A DNA stretch of 64,000 nucleotides from Kryptolebias marmoratus (Eukaryota > Chordata > Actinopteri > Cyprinodontiformes > Rivulidae), in NCBI RefSeq assembly GCF_001649575.2, contig NC_051430.1, forward strand, positions 33,254,409 through 33,318,408, given 5' to 3'. Under the pieces are notes generated by a model. That model was not told the DNA's origin, made no database searches, and saw only the letters and a list, made by a program, of their open reading frames with translations. Every line of letters begins with the position of its first letter. Within the stretch, counting starts at the first letter, position 1. The position numbers and the translations under genes are program-made. This document shows positions 32,190 to 45,800 of the stretch, piece after piece.

Positions 32190-32400
32190 CTCTCAAACCT
32201 CAGCCGGTCGAAGCAGGAAGCTGCTCGTCCTGAGCCTGGTTCTGGTTCTGCTGGAGGTTTCTTCCTGTTAAAAGGTAGTTTTTTTCTTTCCACTGTCACC
32301 AATGAGCTGCTCAGGATGGGAGACTGCAACGAAGTGAAGATTCAACCCTATCTGCTGGCTTCCTTGGATAGATAACTTACTGATTGGCTTTTTGCATGTG
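32190..32400 (+). mobile_element. L2-like LINE 3' fragment
   Basis: Reads from gctgctcgtcctgagcctgg through ctgctggaggtttcttcctg and ccactgtcaccaatgagctg to ggatagataacttactg, the same family as 2055-2316. Confidence 0.62.
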
Positions 32401-33765
32401 AAAGTTGATGACTGTTGGAATTTCAGGCAGCTGCATGGCACCCTTTAACATTTTCATCTAACACCAAAGATGACAGTAATAAATGGTTTGTTTTATCTAG
32501 AAATGACACAAATGTAATTTTACCGTTGGTACTGTGTTATTTTCTTCTTATGATTCATTTCTGGCTTTGTGAGCTCAGAACTGATGTGACTTTTCTCTGT
32601 CCAAAGGACATGGAGACAGTGAGAAATTGTGTGATCTGACACCGATGTACCTTCACCTTGTAGTTCATCTTAAATCTCTTTGGAAGTTGTTCAGTTTTTC
32701 ACCAGTTTTCTTGCTGCCACGTCCAGGAAAGGCTTTCTCCAGTCCTGTGGACCTTACCCAGCTGTAGTCACAGGAACAAGCTGCTTGGAGATGGTTTTAT
32801 AACCATTTCTTTGTTATTTCAACAAAACAAATTATGTATTAATGTTTATTTTTTTTATTTTAATTTGAACAACTTCAGTAAAAGACAATACTTATTGGTA
32901 ATGCAATAAAACTGTATTACATTTGTGCTTTAAATTGTTACAATCATAATATTTACAAGGGCTGTCCTAAAAATAAACATCTCATGCTGGGTGACACATT
33001 AATCCTCCCATGGCCTTACAAGGGCTTCTCTACCTCTCTTTATCTCTCTCTCTCTTTTCAGGGCTTCAGGAGGGTAAAAAAAAAACATTGGAAAAAGAAC
33101 AAGCAAAATTATCCAATTTAAATGTATATCTACAGTTTACAAATGAAAGAAGATATAACACTGAATGCTATTGCATGCTAAGAGGTTGATATTCAGTATA
33201 GAAAGATAAAAAGTTCTTTTGAGTCTTGAGGTAAATGACCTGATTCAGAAAGGAGTTTTTTGGATCAGGAGCTGAAAATTTGACATAACCCAGAATATCA
33301 GATTGTTGGAAAAAAGGTACAAAGTGTTCAATGAGGAAATGATCCTTAGCAACCCTTCCCATCTGATCCATACACCAATACAGAGTAAAACAGTGTTTCA
33401 ACCTGTGGAAAAGAGAGGTTTTAATAAATAGAAAGACTTTAATTCAGAAGAGAGATGGTTGGAGTTAAAATCCAAATTCAACATGCTCGCATATTTCAAA
33501 AAATATCTCTGATTGAATCAATTTCCAAAAACCCAGTAGACGCAATCTATCATAGCCGAGGCATCACCTCTGGTACAGAACGCCGACAAGGTTTTTTACT
33601 GATTTCTGGTCTAAGTAGTCTTTAAGAACAAACTGAAACCATTTGTTGTAAAGTTCAACCCTTGTAGTTTTGTAGTTTTACACTTGGAAGCCACAATCCA
33701 AATTTAGGCAATAAGTTTTGTGTTTCCTTGACGATTCCATGTCCATTTTTCTCGTTTTGCGCTCA
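32400..33765. other. Intergenic, no gene recognised
   Basis: Between convergent dera and lmo3. A 77-codon minus-strand open frame at 33168-33401 shows no family resemblance. The lmo3 3' UTR probably ends somewhere above this point, but no poly(A) site could be chosen. Confidence 0.4.
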
Positions 33766-33770
33766 TCTAA

Positions 33771-34315
33771 AGCTGAATTTATACTTCGCGAGAAGTGGGG
33801 AAATCTGTACTCGCTGACGTGGGTGTGTGACAAAAATCTCGTTGTTTTGTTCTCATGAGAGCTCCGAGAACACGGTCTGTTCAGAACTTTTTCTTACAGG
33901 CCTCCCTTGTCTTTGGGAAAATTGGCAAATGCCAAACAGGGCGTACTGTCTCAGTCGGTCTAATAAAAACGTCTGGTCATGGTAAGGCAGGGGTAGGCAA
34001 CCCTGGTCCTCAGGGCCACCATCCTGCATGTTTTCCTTGTTTCTCTGCTCCAACACACCTGATTTGAATCAGTGTGTCACTAACAGGCTTCTGTAGAACA
34101 TGAAGAGGTGATTTAACCACTGAATCAGGTGTGTTGGAGCAGAGAAACAAGGAAAACCTGCAGGATAGCGGCTCTCCAGGACCAGGATTGCCTACCCCTG
34201 TGGTAAAGGAAGCAAAGATCTGTACAGGAGTTCTGCCAGGAAAAAAAAAAATTGGTTTCACTTCTACACGAGCGAGAGCAGATTTCCTCACTCCTCACAA
34301 AGTATGAATCCAGCT
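33771..34315. mobile_element. Harbinger-like MITE with TAA target duplication, host of a nested hAT MITE
   Basis: The left end reads agctgaatttatacttcgcg and the right end is its imperfect inverse (the complement reads agctggattcatactttgtg), with similarity running about 37 bases. Both flanks are TAA (33768-33770 and 34316-34318), the 3-bp duplication usual for PIF/Harbinger elements. The hAT MITE at 33988-34200 sits inside; without it the element would be about 324 bp. Confidence 0.72.
33988..34200. mobile_element. Palindromic hAT-type MITE nested in a Harbinger-like MITE
   Basis: Starts caggggtaggcaaccctg and ends gcctacccctg. Flanks tggtaagg (33980-33987) and tggtaaag (34201-34208) match at 7 of 8. 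Confidence 0.9.
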
Positions 34316-34324
34316 TAAGCATTC

Positions 34325-35495
34325 ACCTGGGCCCTTTAAATCATTGTTAAAATGTTTTTTATCCATTAAATACGTTAAAATAGAAGCTGTAGCTGCTGAA
34401 ACAAACAGTCGGACATTTCCTCTAGCAGACAGGCAGTCATGTGAGTCAGTAGTACCATGAATGTTGTGTGAGAGATTTGATTTACCCCAGAAGTTCTGAT
34501 TAATAATATAGTTTTAGATCATTTGCCTGTTGGCCTATGCTGCAGTATAAACTGCTATCAGCTGAAATTCCTATGATTTATTTATTTTTTAACCTTTCCA
34601 AAAGAACAGTTTAAAACCTGACATAAAGATGGAAGCACATTCTTATCCACAATAAGTCATTCAGGGACATTATCTTGGCCACTTTTCAATTTATATTTAA
34701 TATTAGTTTTAAAAGATGAAAGTGTATGTTAGAATGACATGAATTTACAATACATTTGTGTGTTTTAGATTCAGTTGTTGAACAGTTTTGTTTGTTACTG
34801 TGAGGAAAAAATGAGACAATCCTGTTTTTGAGATTTTTTTTTTTTTTTTTTTTTTTTTACCAGAAGTAGCATTTGATTAGAAATAGGTCTGAGTAGGGGT
34901 GGACAATATGATTAAAAAAAAAAAAAAAAAAGCCAAAATGCATGTTGACAAGCCTTAAAGTTTCTGGGACCGATGGGACAAAACTGTAGATTGTTAAGAA
35001 AGATCCACATATTCATAACTTCCATTTTTAATATCAGTTTCTACAATTCTGGATGCATTTTCCACATTCCAGAAATAATTGAGAGCTACAATAGATATAA
35101 TGTGGCCTATGGATGGTCCGACGATCTCTCTGCTTTGGCAGACTGTCGACACATTTGAGTCTTTTTACAACCTGATATCATCCCATCACCCCTTGGTCTG
35201 AGGGCCTGTTTTATCAGCAAGTGAGGCAGCATCTGTCAGAAACAACCAAATATAAAAAAAATGGTATTTACACTTGCAATTTGTTGTTAGTTTCCAGGTT
35301 GTTTCCTGGTAACATTGTCTCTATGGCTGTTTTACACAGCAGAGCGCGTCCCCACACAGAGGTCTGTTTATTTCTGTACATGTTGGAGCAGGAGCTGGAC
35401 AGGAGGCAATAGTGCATTTTGTTGTGTGATTTCTTGCTCTCCTTTAGGCTTCCTCTTTATCCCACTCCTCCTCTTCGCCCTTCGTGTCTGCTCAT
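34325..35495 (-). other. Probable lmo3 3' UTR region, extent unknown
   Basis: Immediately downstream of the lmo3 stop codon on the minus strand. Contains a poly(T) run near 34838-34858 and a poly(A) run near 34914-34931. No polyadenylation site could be assigned with confidence. Confidence 0.35.
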
Positions 35496-35500
35496 AACGG

Positions 35501-35606
35501 TCAGCGAACCTGTGGAGCGTAGCCCTCCTTCATCAGCCCTTCTTCGTAGTCCGTCTGGCACAGAATCATGTTGTTCTTCAGGAAAAATTTGTCTCCCACA
35601 CAAAAC
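35501..35606 (-). CDS. lmo3: lmo3 last coding exon and stop
   Basis: 106 nt, acceptor ttttgcag. Encodes [34 protein letters not shown], then TGA at 35501-35503. Confidence 0.98.
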
Positions 35607-36830
35607 CTGCAAAACACAAGAACAGAGGAGGTTTAAATAAAGGCAGAATCTCACTAATATTGCTGCCTCGTATGTTGAATGCAGAGGTCTTCAACCTGCA
35701 GCTCCGGAGCCACATGTGGCTTCTTTTCCCCTCTGAAGTGGATTCTTGTAGCTTTGGCTAAAAGTGAGATGAACCCGTGTAATGTTTATTTTTAACCTGA
35801 CATTAGTAAAGTGTAGTTCTGGCAAATAATTTACAATATGTGTATGGATTTCTGCAGCACAATGTCACTAATCATGTGTGAACTCAGACATTTGTAGACA
35901 TATTGGTTATTGTGTGAATGCTGGTTCAACATTGTGTGTGTGTGTATTGTCTTCATTTCCTACTGGACAAGGACTGCAACTGTAGGACCAGAGGCCACCA
36001 GCAGGGGGAGTGCACTGTGCGCTACACACTGTTCAATATATTGATTTAAAAATTTTAGGATCAACACTGTCTTTCATGAACCACTGGACATATATTTTAA
36101 TGAAACATGCATGTTAGGTTAATTGGTAACTTTAAATTGTCCCTAGGTGTGAGAGAGAGTAAATGGTTGTCTCATTTGTCTCTATGTGTCTTTATGATGG
36201 ACTTGCAACCTGTTTGGGGTGTCCCGTGCCTCCTGCAGTGACTGCTGGAGATAACGGACAACACTCCGCGACCCAGAAAGGAAGAAGTGGGTAAAGAAAA
36301 TAGATGGATGGTCTTGTTCAAGTTGAGGTGGGGAATTTGTTCATTTTTGCTAAAGATAGAAAGAACCCACAAACGAATACTTGCAGTCAGGCTTTTGTAA
36401 GTTGGCCGTTGGGCTGTGCATGGATACGAAGGAGTGTAGAAACTGAGTATCCAAGTGGTGCTGAATTATCGAAATTAAGCTAGTTTACTATTTTTGATGC
36501 CAACCAATTTGATTTTAGACTTTTTTTTAAGTATATCTACACAAGCAGATAGATCAGAGGTTAAATTCTTTACCACTTTTGTCTTCTAAAGTTATTGTTG
36601 ACACTTTCTGTTTATCTGTGCTAATTAACAGTTGCAAAAACAATCTTTTAAACTCACAAGTAAGTTAAAAGTGCAAATCGAAAATGTTCAGCGGTTCAAC
36701 TGGTGGTAACTGACTTTTGCAGAAACTACATTTTCTTAACATTTCAGTCAAGTCAATGTTTTGATACCGACGATGATTTGAGGCTGTGCTTCTGCCTCTG
36801 GTAACAATTCTTAACACACAGGTAAGTCCA

Positions 36831-36882
<52 letters not shown>

Positions 36883-39800
36883 CATAACTACAAATAATGA
36901 AGGGCTTTATTTTTGATGTGCATCATATGCGCAGCAGTGCAGTGTTTCATAAACTTAAATAGAATAATAATAAAAATAAAACTCCTGCGCATAGATTTCC
37001 CTTTCCCTGGTTTCATCTTAAAATATGTCATTTTTTCCTCAACATTGCAAATTTATAATCAATATTATTCCTACTTTTTTCTGTCAGTAAAAATTCCACT
37101 TTAAAGCAATAAATAAATTTAAAAAATAGGACTCTTTTTGATTTTTTTTGTTTTATCTTCTGAGTGGCCCAAATACTTTCTTATACAGTTCAACTAATTA
37201 AGTATTTTTGAAAAAAAAACAAAAACAAACAAACATTGTGTGGCATAGAGTTTGATATTGAATATAAATATGTTTCATACACTGTAGAACTGATTTCACC
37301 TGTGCTGCTTTTACCTAATGTTGGAACAGATCTGAACCCTGACATACTGAACTCCAGGCATCCTGAATCCAACTGGTGTCGATCTTTCCATCCACAGCTG
37401 ACCTTCCCCTGCGTCAGTCTCTCAGCTGTTCCTGTCCATTCCAACCTTAATCCAGTTTCTGTAAATTGTGGGCTCCAGCTCTTTGGGGAGAAATTGGGCT
37501 CACTGTCTGGATGATGAGGCTGGAGGACAGCCCCATCGATTAGCTGTCCCCGAGGACTGATCTGTGGCTAACTGCTCGCAAGATTGAGTCTCATATCTCT
37601 TTTCTTGCCTCCACAGCACCCTCTCTGACTTTGAGTCTAAGAATGCAGAAGTGTTTTCTTTTCCAGGTCAGGTAGAGAAATAGCAATTCTGGCACATTTA
37701 TGTCTGTTTTAACAGAATAAGTCTACAAGGGGATGCTCACAGATTCTGAGCACGAGCTAACTTCAGACAGCTTGATATTATTTTATCATGAACAAAACCT
37801 GTTTTCCCCTTTCTTTGTAAAATAATCAGTAATTTAAATGCTTCTTCCCTGGAAAGTCAAAGACGGATGCCAAAGTGATAGTGATGAAGACATTTTAATC
37901 TCACAAAGTGGGATACAGTAAACATTTCAACAAAGCAGCTAATATTCTGCATAAAACCTGCACTGAATAAGATTTTCAGGAAATCTATAGTTCAAACCAG
38001 ATGTTCATGTATACTGTATAAATAGACACAGAACCATCTTTTTCTCAATGTCTGACAGGAAATCAGACTAAACCTTTCCTGTTTTAGGTCAGTTAGGATT
38101 CCCCACATTACTTTTATTTGAAAAATGTCTGAATAATAATATTTTTTTACTACTTTCCTTATACTAATATTACAATGCCTTGAAACAATTTAGGAAAGTC
38201 CAGATGATGTCATGGCTTTGGAAGCTTTTGATAGGTTAGCTGACAACGTTGGAGTTAATTAGGTTCATCCCCTGCCTGGGGGCTTTTGTGTGGAGTTTGC
38301 ATGTTCTCCTGTTTAATGTGTGGGTTTTCTACAGGGACAGTTTCTTCCCACAGAACGAAAACATGCATGATAGGGTAATTGGAAACGCTAAATTCTCACT
38401 AGGTGTGAGTGAGAATGGCTGTTTGTTTCATTTGTCTCTATAAAGCCCTGTGATGGATGGTCCAGGGTGGATCCCATCTCTCACACAATGACCACTGGGG
38501 ATAGACACCAGCTACTGTGTGACCCTGCACAGAAAGGCAGGTAAAGAAAATGGCTGAAGGTATGGAGGCACACCTGTGAATGCATTTTAAAGCACACCTC
38601 ACACTACTTCTTTTAGTGACATCACAAAAAAAATCAAAATAAATCAGCTAAAATATCCAGATTTGAAAATTGTCGTCCATAACGCAGGTTTATCCTTGGG
38701 TAAAATTTCCAGATGCCAAAAAGTAGTGCTGGGCGATATAACGATCCATATCGTGGGGACGATAGAAAAGTGTCTATCGTGATATATTTTCTTCTATCGT
38801 TTCTGTCATAATTGTATCAATGATTCATGTAAATATTTCATAACGTAGGCTACGACGAATGTATTAGTGTTGTCACTTTGCATACATTCAGTTTATAGAA
38901 GTGATAAATAAGAAGAAAAAACAACTATTTTGTGAAGANNNNNNNNNNNNNNNNNNNNNNNNNNNNNNNNNNNNNNNNNNNNNNNNNNNNNNNNNNNNNN
39001 NNNNNNNNNNNNNNNNNNNNNNNNNNNNNNNNNNNNNNNNNNNNNNNNNNNNNNNNNNNNNNNNNNNNNNNNNNNNNNNNNNNNNNNNNNNNNNNNNNNN
39101 NNNNNNNNNNNNNNNNNNNNNNNNNNNNNNNNNNNNNNNNNNNNNNNNNNNNNNNNNNNNNNNNNNNNNNNNNNNNNNNNNNNNNNNNNNNNNNNNNNNN
39201 NNNNNNNNNNNNNNNNNNNNNNNNNNNNNNNNNNNNNNNNNNNNNNNNNNNNNNNNNNNNNNNNNNNNNNNNNNNNNNNNNNNNNNNNNNNNNNNNNNNN
39301 NNNNNNNNNNNNNNNNNNNNNNNNNNNNNNNNNNNNNNNNNNNNNNNNNNNNNNNNNNNNNNNNNNNNNNNNNNNNNNNNNNNNNNNNNNNNNNNNNNNN
39401 NNNNNNNNNNNNNNNNNNNNNNNNNNNNNNNNNNNNNNNNNNNNNNNNNNNNNNNNNNNNNNNNNNNNNNNNNNNTGAAAAAGGTAAGAAATTAGATTAT
39501 TTTTTCATATTTTTCAGAGAATAACTGACAACGTACGTAATTGGGGTATATCGTGATATATATCGTTATCGTGATATAAAATTATCCATATCGTGATGTA
39601 GGATTTGTTCCATATCGCCCAGCACTACCTAAAAGTATCATGTTCATCTGTTCAAACACAAGTACATCATGCTAATGTTCTGCCATCATACCACTTATGA
39701 TGAAGCTAAACCTGAACTGCTCAGCCATAATGAACTTTGTTACATTTGGTGGAAAAAGGGTGAAGTTTGTAAGCCTGAGAACACCATCCCAGCTGTGACA

Positions 39801-42800
39801 TACAGGTGTGACAGCATCATGTTGTGGGGGGTGTTTTGCTCTAAGTGGTACAAAATATATGCAATCATGGAGGTTTTGGCACAAATGGGTCTTCGAAACA
39901 CAAACACTTTCATCCTGTATCTCTGATTCGAGGGCAGGACTCTGTTCTGGGGATGACATGTTGGTCTCCACAATCCTGCTGAACCTCAGGGGTGTTGATG
40001 CAAACTACAGCACGTAACCCCTGCTAATCAGTCAGTCCATCTACCTGTCCATGGACATGGCGCCACTCTGAATTCTGCTCTGAAAGTGGGTATGTGTTAC
40101 GTATTTACGTGTTTTGCTTTGGTCATCATGGAGACAAGCCATGCCGAAGTCCCTGCCACCATCATGGGGCAACCCATGAGGGTCTCGAATCAAAAGGGCT
40201 CTAGATCCACCTCTGGAGAGAACTTTACTCATGGGTTCACAGCCAGACTCTGCCAGGGAGACGGTGCATGCTGAGCAGAGGCAATGGTGAGAATGAGACA
40301 TTGTGTTGCTCGAGCTGCAGGTCCTCTCCGCCCATCCTCCAATGGTGGTAGCAGAGGAAAAAGCCGTGCCCACACGAGGAGCGCAAAGCACACTTGTGGA
40401 AACGGAGACAAAAGGCCCTTTTTATAAAACAAACCAGTCTGTCTTTATGCTGCTTCTGGTCATTTAAAAATCACCAATGGAAATGCCCACGTCCCACACA
40501 GATGTAAACTTTCAGAGGAGAAGTGGGCAGCGTGGAACCTAAAGAGGCATGGAATAGAGCTGGGTTGAAATGGAGAGTGAAATGACTAAATGCAAAGTTG
40601 CTGTGTGTCATTCGTCTTCTCTTGGTAATAAACCTGCTTGTCGCTGTTTAATCCTGAGACCAGATGTTCGCACAGATAATATGTCATCACTTTATCACTT
40701 TGTTTTGCCTCGGCAAACCTTTTTAGGCTTTCTTTTTGGCCAAAGAGTATATAACACATATGGTAAGCTGGTCTGAGGCTGCTAATGAAAATGAGCCCCA
40801 CTCTATCCCTGTCTCAAATGCACTTACTTTGCACTTCTGCATTTGATCCACCTGTATTGTAATCTAAATTGATTTGGCACTGACCGCTTTGTCAGGTCTT
40901 TTACTGCACCGGTGCTTGAATGTGTTTCCCTCTTGTAAAGTGCTTTGGATAAAAGCTTCTTTTAAAGGACGAAATGTAGAGACAAGTTCGTGCCACACCA
41001 GAAACTGTGACGGACACCTGAGCAGTGCTTTGCAAAGTTCACCAAAATAGATTCAACAGCTTTATGACTCTTATACGACGTCAAGAGAAAGATTTATACA
41101 TGCTGAAATTATTTTTTTTTTTATGTTTGAGAGCCCAGTTGGCCTGTTTGGGCCTAGCAGAGGAAGCTAGTTTTTATCTATCATGCCCACACAGATGTAA
41201 CTTCTTCCATTAGAAGAGACTGATGCAGCCAGCTGAACTGTGGATCAACAGTAAAAATCATATTCAATTATTTATAATGTAAAAATAAACACAAAGAAAA
41301 AAATAAGTTTGCAACCAGGCTCATTTTTGTGTCCTGTTGTGAGTCAAGTTTTATGAAAGTGTATTGGAATGAATCGTATTATGAATAATGCCGGAATCAA
41401 ATCGGTATTAAAGAATACGTTGTATTGTGATTAAAGGCTAAATCCTCTTGTCATTGAAGATCAAAATCATTTTGTGAGTAAAGGCTGAATTATATTGAGA
41501 TTGAAAGCTTAATGGGGTTCTGATTAATCACTGAATTGTATTGTGGTTAAAGTGAATAACAATTAAATGATTAACGGCTAAAACTTATTGTGATTAAAGC
41601 CCAAATGGTATCCCGATTAAAGGCTAAATAATATTATGTTTTAAGGCTGAATCGTTTTGTGTTTAAAGACTAAAGACAATGAATTGTACACAAAAATACA
41701 AACTGTGTCAGCCACAGCCCAGAGAAGCACAACCCTACTGGAGTTGTATTACAACTAGGTTTCAATGTGACTTCTCTCTAAGAATTGATCAAATCTCTTT
41801 TAAAAGGAAAAACTCAAACTCAACAGATCCGACCCTTGATAACATTTATCTGACCCCCAAGATTACACTGAAATTTTTGTAGTTTGTGACAGATTAAGTC
41901 TTATTGCTTCTCAGTTTGTTTAGTGACGTCTTCTTGTGACAGTTACGCAGAAACCAATAATAATAAGTTTGAATTTCTCAGTAATCTTAGATTTTGATGT
42001 GGAAAGGGCAACAAAGAATGTGAAACGGGACCAATAAATACCAATAAATAATCAAGACATGATATCTGATATCTGACTTGCGGTAATGTGCATTAGAGTA
42101 ACAAATCTGCTTTAATGTATGCAAACTTTTTCTGTATTTTCTTCGTGTTATAAAGTTAAACTATAGTAGCTTAATTTTTAGGTACCTCGCAATTAAAACT
42201 GATTACGATTCAAAGGGCTGCAATGCAATTATAAAACAATTACACTTAAAACTAAATCCTGAGCATTGATCTCTCAGATCTAAAAGAAAACATTTTGCCC
42301 TACACTGCAGTACAAAATAACCTTCATGCAAACCAGATTTTGGGAAATAAATGAACAAAAAAAGTCAAAATGTTAAATGCTGGTTACAGTGGCACCAGAT
42401 CCTGTCCATGGCACGTTAGAGCTATCTGACCCACTCCTCCTTGTAGTAATTTCTGAGTTAGGATCTTTGACAGGATGATGTTCTATCATGGCTTCAAAGG
42501 TGGCAACATAAGCATCTGTTGGAGACAACAGCTCAAAATGGTGAGAAAATAAGCACTTTTTTAGTTGCAGTCACTGAATACTGAGCGTTCCAGCCTTGTG
42601 ACTGTGGCAGAGTTTTGTGTAGCTAGTTTTTGAGAAATCATAGCCTTTTTTTGTGGTCGTAGCTCAGAAAACTGTATTCTAGGCTGTGCACATTATTTGT
42701 TACCCACCTCAGCCTACATCATGCTCACCTGATTCTCAAACGAGAAAAAAACAACAAGGTCTCAGATTTCACTTTCTTTAAACTTACAATGGAGCATTAA

Positions 42801-45800
42801 GCCTGAAACTCATTTTCTCTCTAATTCACACCTTCATGCATGTCACCAAAATATCTCTTGTGAGCCAGACAAATGACCCTCAGGTGAGGGGGAGTGAGAT
42901 TAATCTGCATGTGAATCTAGCTTGCACAGTGGAGCATTTCATGCAATTTAAAGCTTGGAACTCAACACTATTCAGTTTTGAATAGAAAAAGCTGCCTGGA
43001 TGGGAGACAAAATGTCTTCAACTACAGAATATTAGTCCAGTTGTGTTGTTTTAAATTTATTTGGGGGGGATTTGGCATGTCCTGGATGACTGAGATTTTA
43101 CCCCAGCGTATCCCATCCAGTGAGTTACCTTTGATTGCAGAGCTGGCATGCAAAGCAGTCCAGGTGATAGACATTCTCCTTAGCTCTCATGACCATCTCA
43201 AAGGCTGGAATTAACTTGCTGCAGGCTGCGCAATTCCCTGTGACACCAAACAACCTAAATCACACACAAACAAACAGTATGGTAAGTTATTCATCCAAAC
43301 TCAGAGCAACAGATGATTTTTGAAGCATCTTAGTCACTGTTAAATTACAAACATCATTTCTTACAGAAACATACAATTCCATATACTACAATTTTTCAAA
43401 TTAAATTGTAAATCTTATTATTTATGTTTTGAACTGTGACAGTTAACTAAATGTTCAAGCAAATAGCTAAATTAATTTAATAATTTATGCTCTCCAGGTA
43501 GAATCTAAAGTGAGGGCAATTGTTTTTAGAAAGTTAAAGTGCTGTACTCATAATAACTTTATGTTTAAGATGATTTAAGGTTGTTCTTACCAATTAGGAA
43601 ACAGTTCATTGGGCTGCAAAGTGCACTAATCAATAAGAGGAGAGCTGCCGGTTGTAGATGTAGCTGACTCTTTTTGTTGCTCAGTCAGCTAATCACCAAT
43701 GGACGCAGGATAAATGCTCAGAGGAAGGCAGTTAGAAGCCAGCTGTGTAACCTCACCTCCATCCTAAACTAGTCTTTGTCCACCATGCTTGTGCAAAAAG
43801 TTGGACTGTTTAAACCAGGAGTGGGGAATCACCAGTCCCAGAACCCGTTTTTATCCAGCTCGCCATGTCATTTTAAACAAAGAAATAAAATAATTAGAAA
43901 CTGAGAAGAAAAACTGTATCATTTTGTGATAAGATTGAAAGCACTGTGTATGTCCAAACCAGGATCAGGGTCAGTGAAATCAAGTGTCACTGCGAGATAA
44001 GATGACTGAAAAAGTGCCCTGAGACGACCTTTTTTGTGACTTGGCACTATCTAAACAAACTAAACTGAACTGAACTGGGTTATAAGTAGCTGGTGCCATC
44101 TCCAGCAGTCAATGTGGGACAAGTAGGGTACAGCCTGGACATCACATGGACACATAGAGACAAACGAGACAATTTACCATTCATACTCTCACTCACACGT
44201 AGGGACAATTTAGAGTTACCAGTTAACCCAGTGGTTCCCAAAGATTTTCTTCAGGCCCCCCTATGGATTACAATAAAATCCCCCCCCTTTTTTTTTATTA
44301 TTTGTAACAATATTCAACTTTGCTATCATCAATACATTTAAAAAAAGCCTCTGTGCAAAATTGGTGTTAAAAACCTGTCCATTCTGCTTAGTCAGGCACT
44401 GTTTTTAAAAAAACAAAAATTCTGTCAGGATCGGAGGACACGGAAAAGAACCCTGAGTGCAGACTCATCTTTAAAAGAAACTTAATTTATTAAATAAAGA
44501 AAAATAAACAAAACAAATGGCTGACGTGGCAGCAACAGAAACAAGAATCCAAAAGCACACGGCAGGGTAAGGCAACAAGGAATCAAGGCACGGAGATCAG
44601 CAGCAACCGACAAACAATGAACCGACGGATAGTGAGAGAAGTGAGCGGGTTTTTAAACACTGAGGGTGACGAGGTAAGTGGAAACAGGTGAGTGGGGATA
44701 ATTACAGACGGGTGGAGTTGGGCGTGGCAGGGGAGGACTGAATACTGAGCATGAACAGGAAAAAACAAACTGAAACCCACAACAAAACAATAAAGAAAAC
44801 AGAACAGAAACACAAAAAATCCAAATCCTCACATTTTCATTCATCTATAACGCGCCCCCTCTGCAATGGCACTGCGTCCCCCCCTAGGGGGCGCGCCCCA
44901 CAGTTTGGGAACCACTGAGTTAACCTAACATGCATGTTTCTAGTCTGTGGGAGGAAACCAGAGGACCTGACATGCAATCAATCAATCAAATTTTATTTGT
45001 ATAGCACATTTCAGCAGCAAGGCATTTCAAGGTGCTTTACATAATTAAAAACAAAATAAAAACAGCATGTGACATTGAATAAACAGTAAGAAAGAGACAA
45101 AAACCCGCACTCTAACCCTAATTTAGCCATAAGCAGCTCTAAACAGGTGGGTTTTAAGTTGAGATTTAAAGGCACCCAGTGTTTCAGCTGTTTTACAGTT
45201 TTCTGGAAGTTTGTTCCAAATTTGTGGTGCATAGAAACTGAAAGCTGCTTCTCCTCGTTTGGTTCTGGTTCTGGGGATGCAGAGCAGTCCAGAACCAGAA
45301 GATCTGAGAGGTCTAGACGGTTGGTACAGCGATAACAGATCTTTAATAAACCGTTCAGTGATTTATAAACTAACAACAGTATTTTAAAGTCTATTCTTTG
45401 AGCTACAGGGAGCCATGGGAAATGGGAAAACATGCAAACTCCATCCAGAAAGTATGGAGGCCAGGCCAAACTCCAGGCCAGGGAGTGATCCTGCAACCTT
45501 CTTACTGAGAGACAACAGCTCCAACCACAGCACCACCGTGCCGTGTCTCAAATATCATTGTAAATAAAAATACACACATAAAAGGCAGATAAAAATGTCA
45601 GGAAACTACTGACACTGGTTTGGAAGAGACTGTCAAGAGGTTCACTCAATCCCTTTTTAATATCTATGCATTAAACTTAAAATACTGTAGCTATAAAAAA
45701 TATATATTTTTAAGCACATCATATTATCTTGTCTGATATCATCATTATGAAGTAATTTGCATTATTATTTAAACAGCAGTATTAATAGTATTTGCATTAC

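Larger units (their letters stand above)
44093..45545 (-). mobile_element. tRNA-related dispersed repeat split by two later insertions
   Basis: Pieces 44093-44228, 44926-44976 and 45413-45545 join to one reversed copy of the family seen at 60285-60597: cactcacacgtagggacaat, cctaacatgcatgtttctag, gtgggaggaaaccagagg, then catgcaaactccatccag and ctccaaccacagcaccaccg. A hAT-type element (44229-44917) and an inverted L2-like LINE end (44977-45412) interrupt it. Confidence 0.78.

Noticed and set aside
33168..33401. 77-codon minus-strand open frame downstream of lmo3
   Set aside because: No family resemblance and no splice or start context; AT-rich chance frame is more likely.
40041..40432. Open frames on both strands in a GC-richer part of lmo3 intron 2
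   Set aside because: No domain or splice evidence; frames on both strands are mutual shadows.
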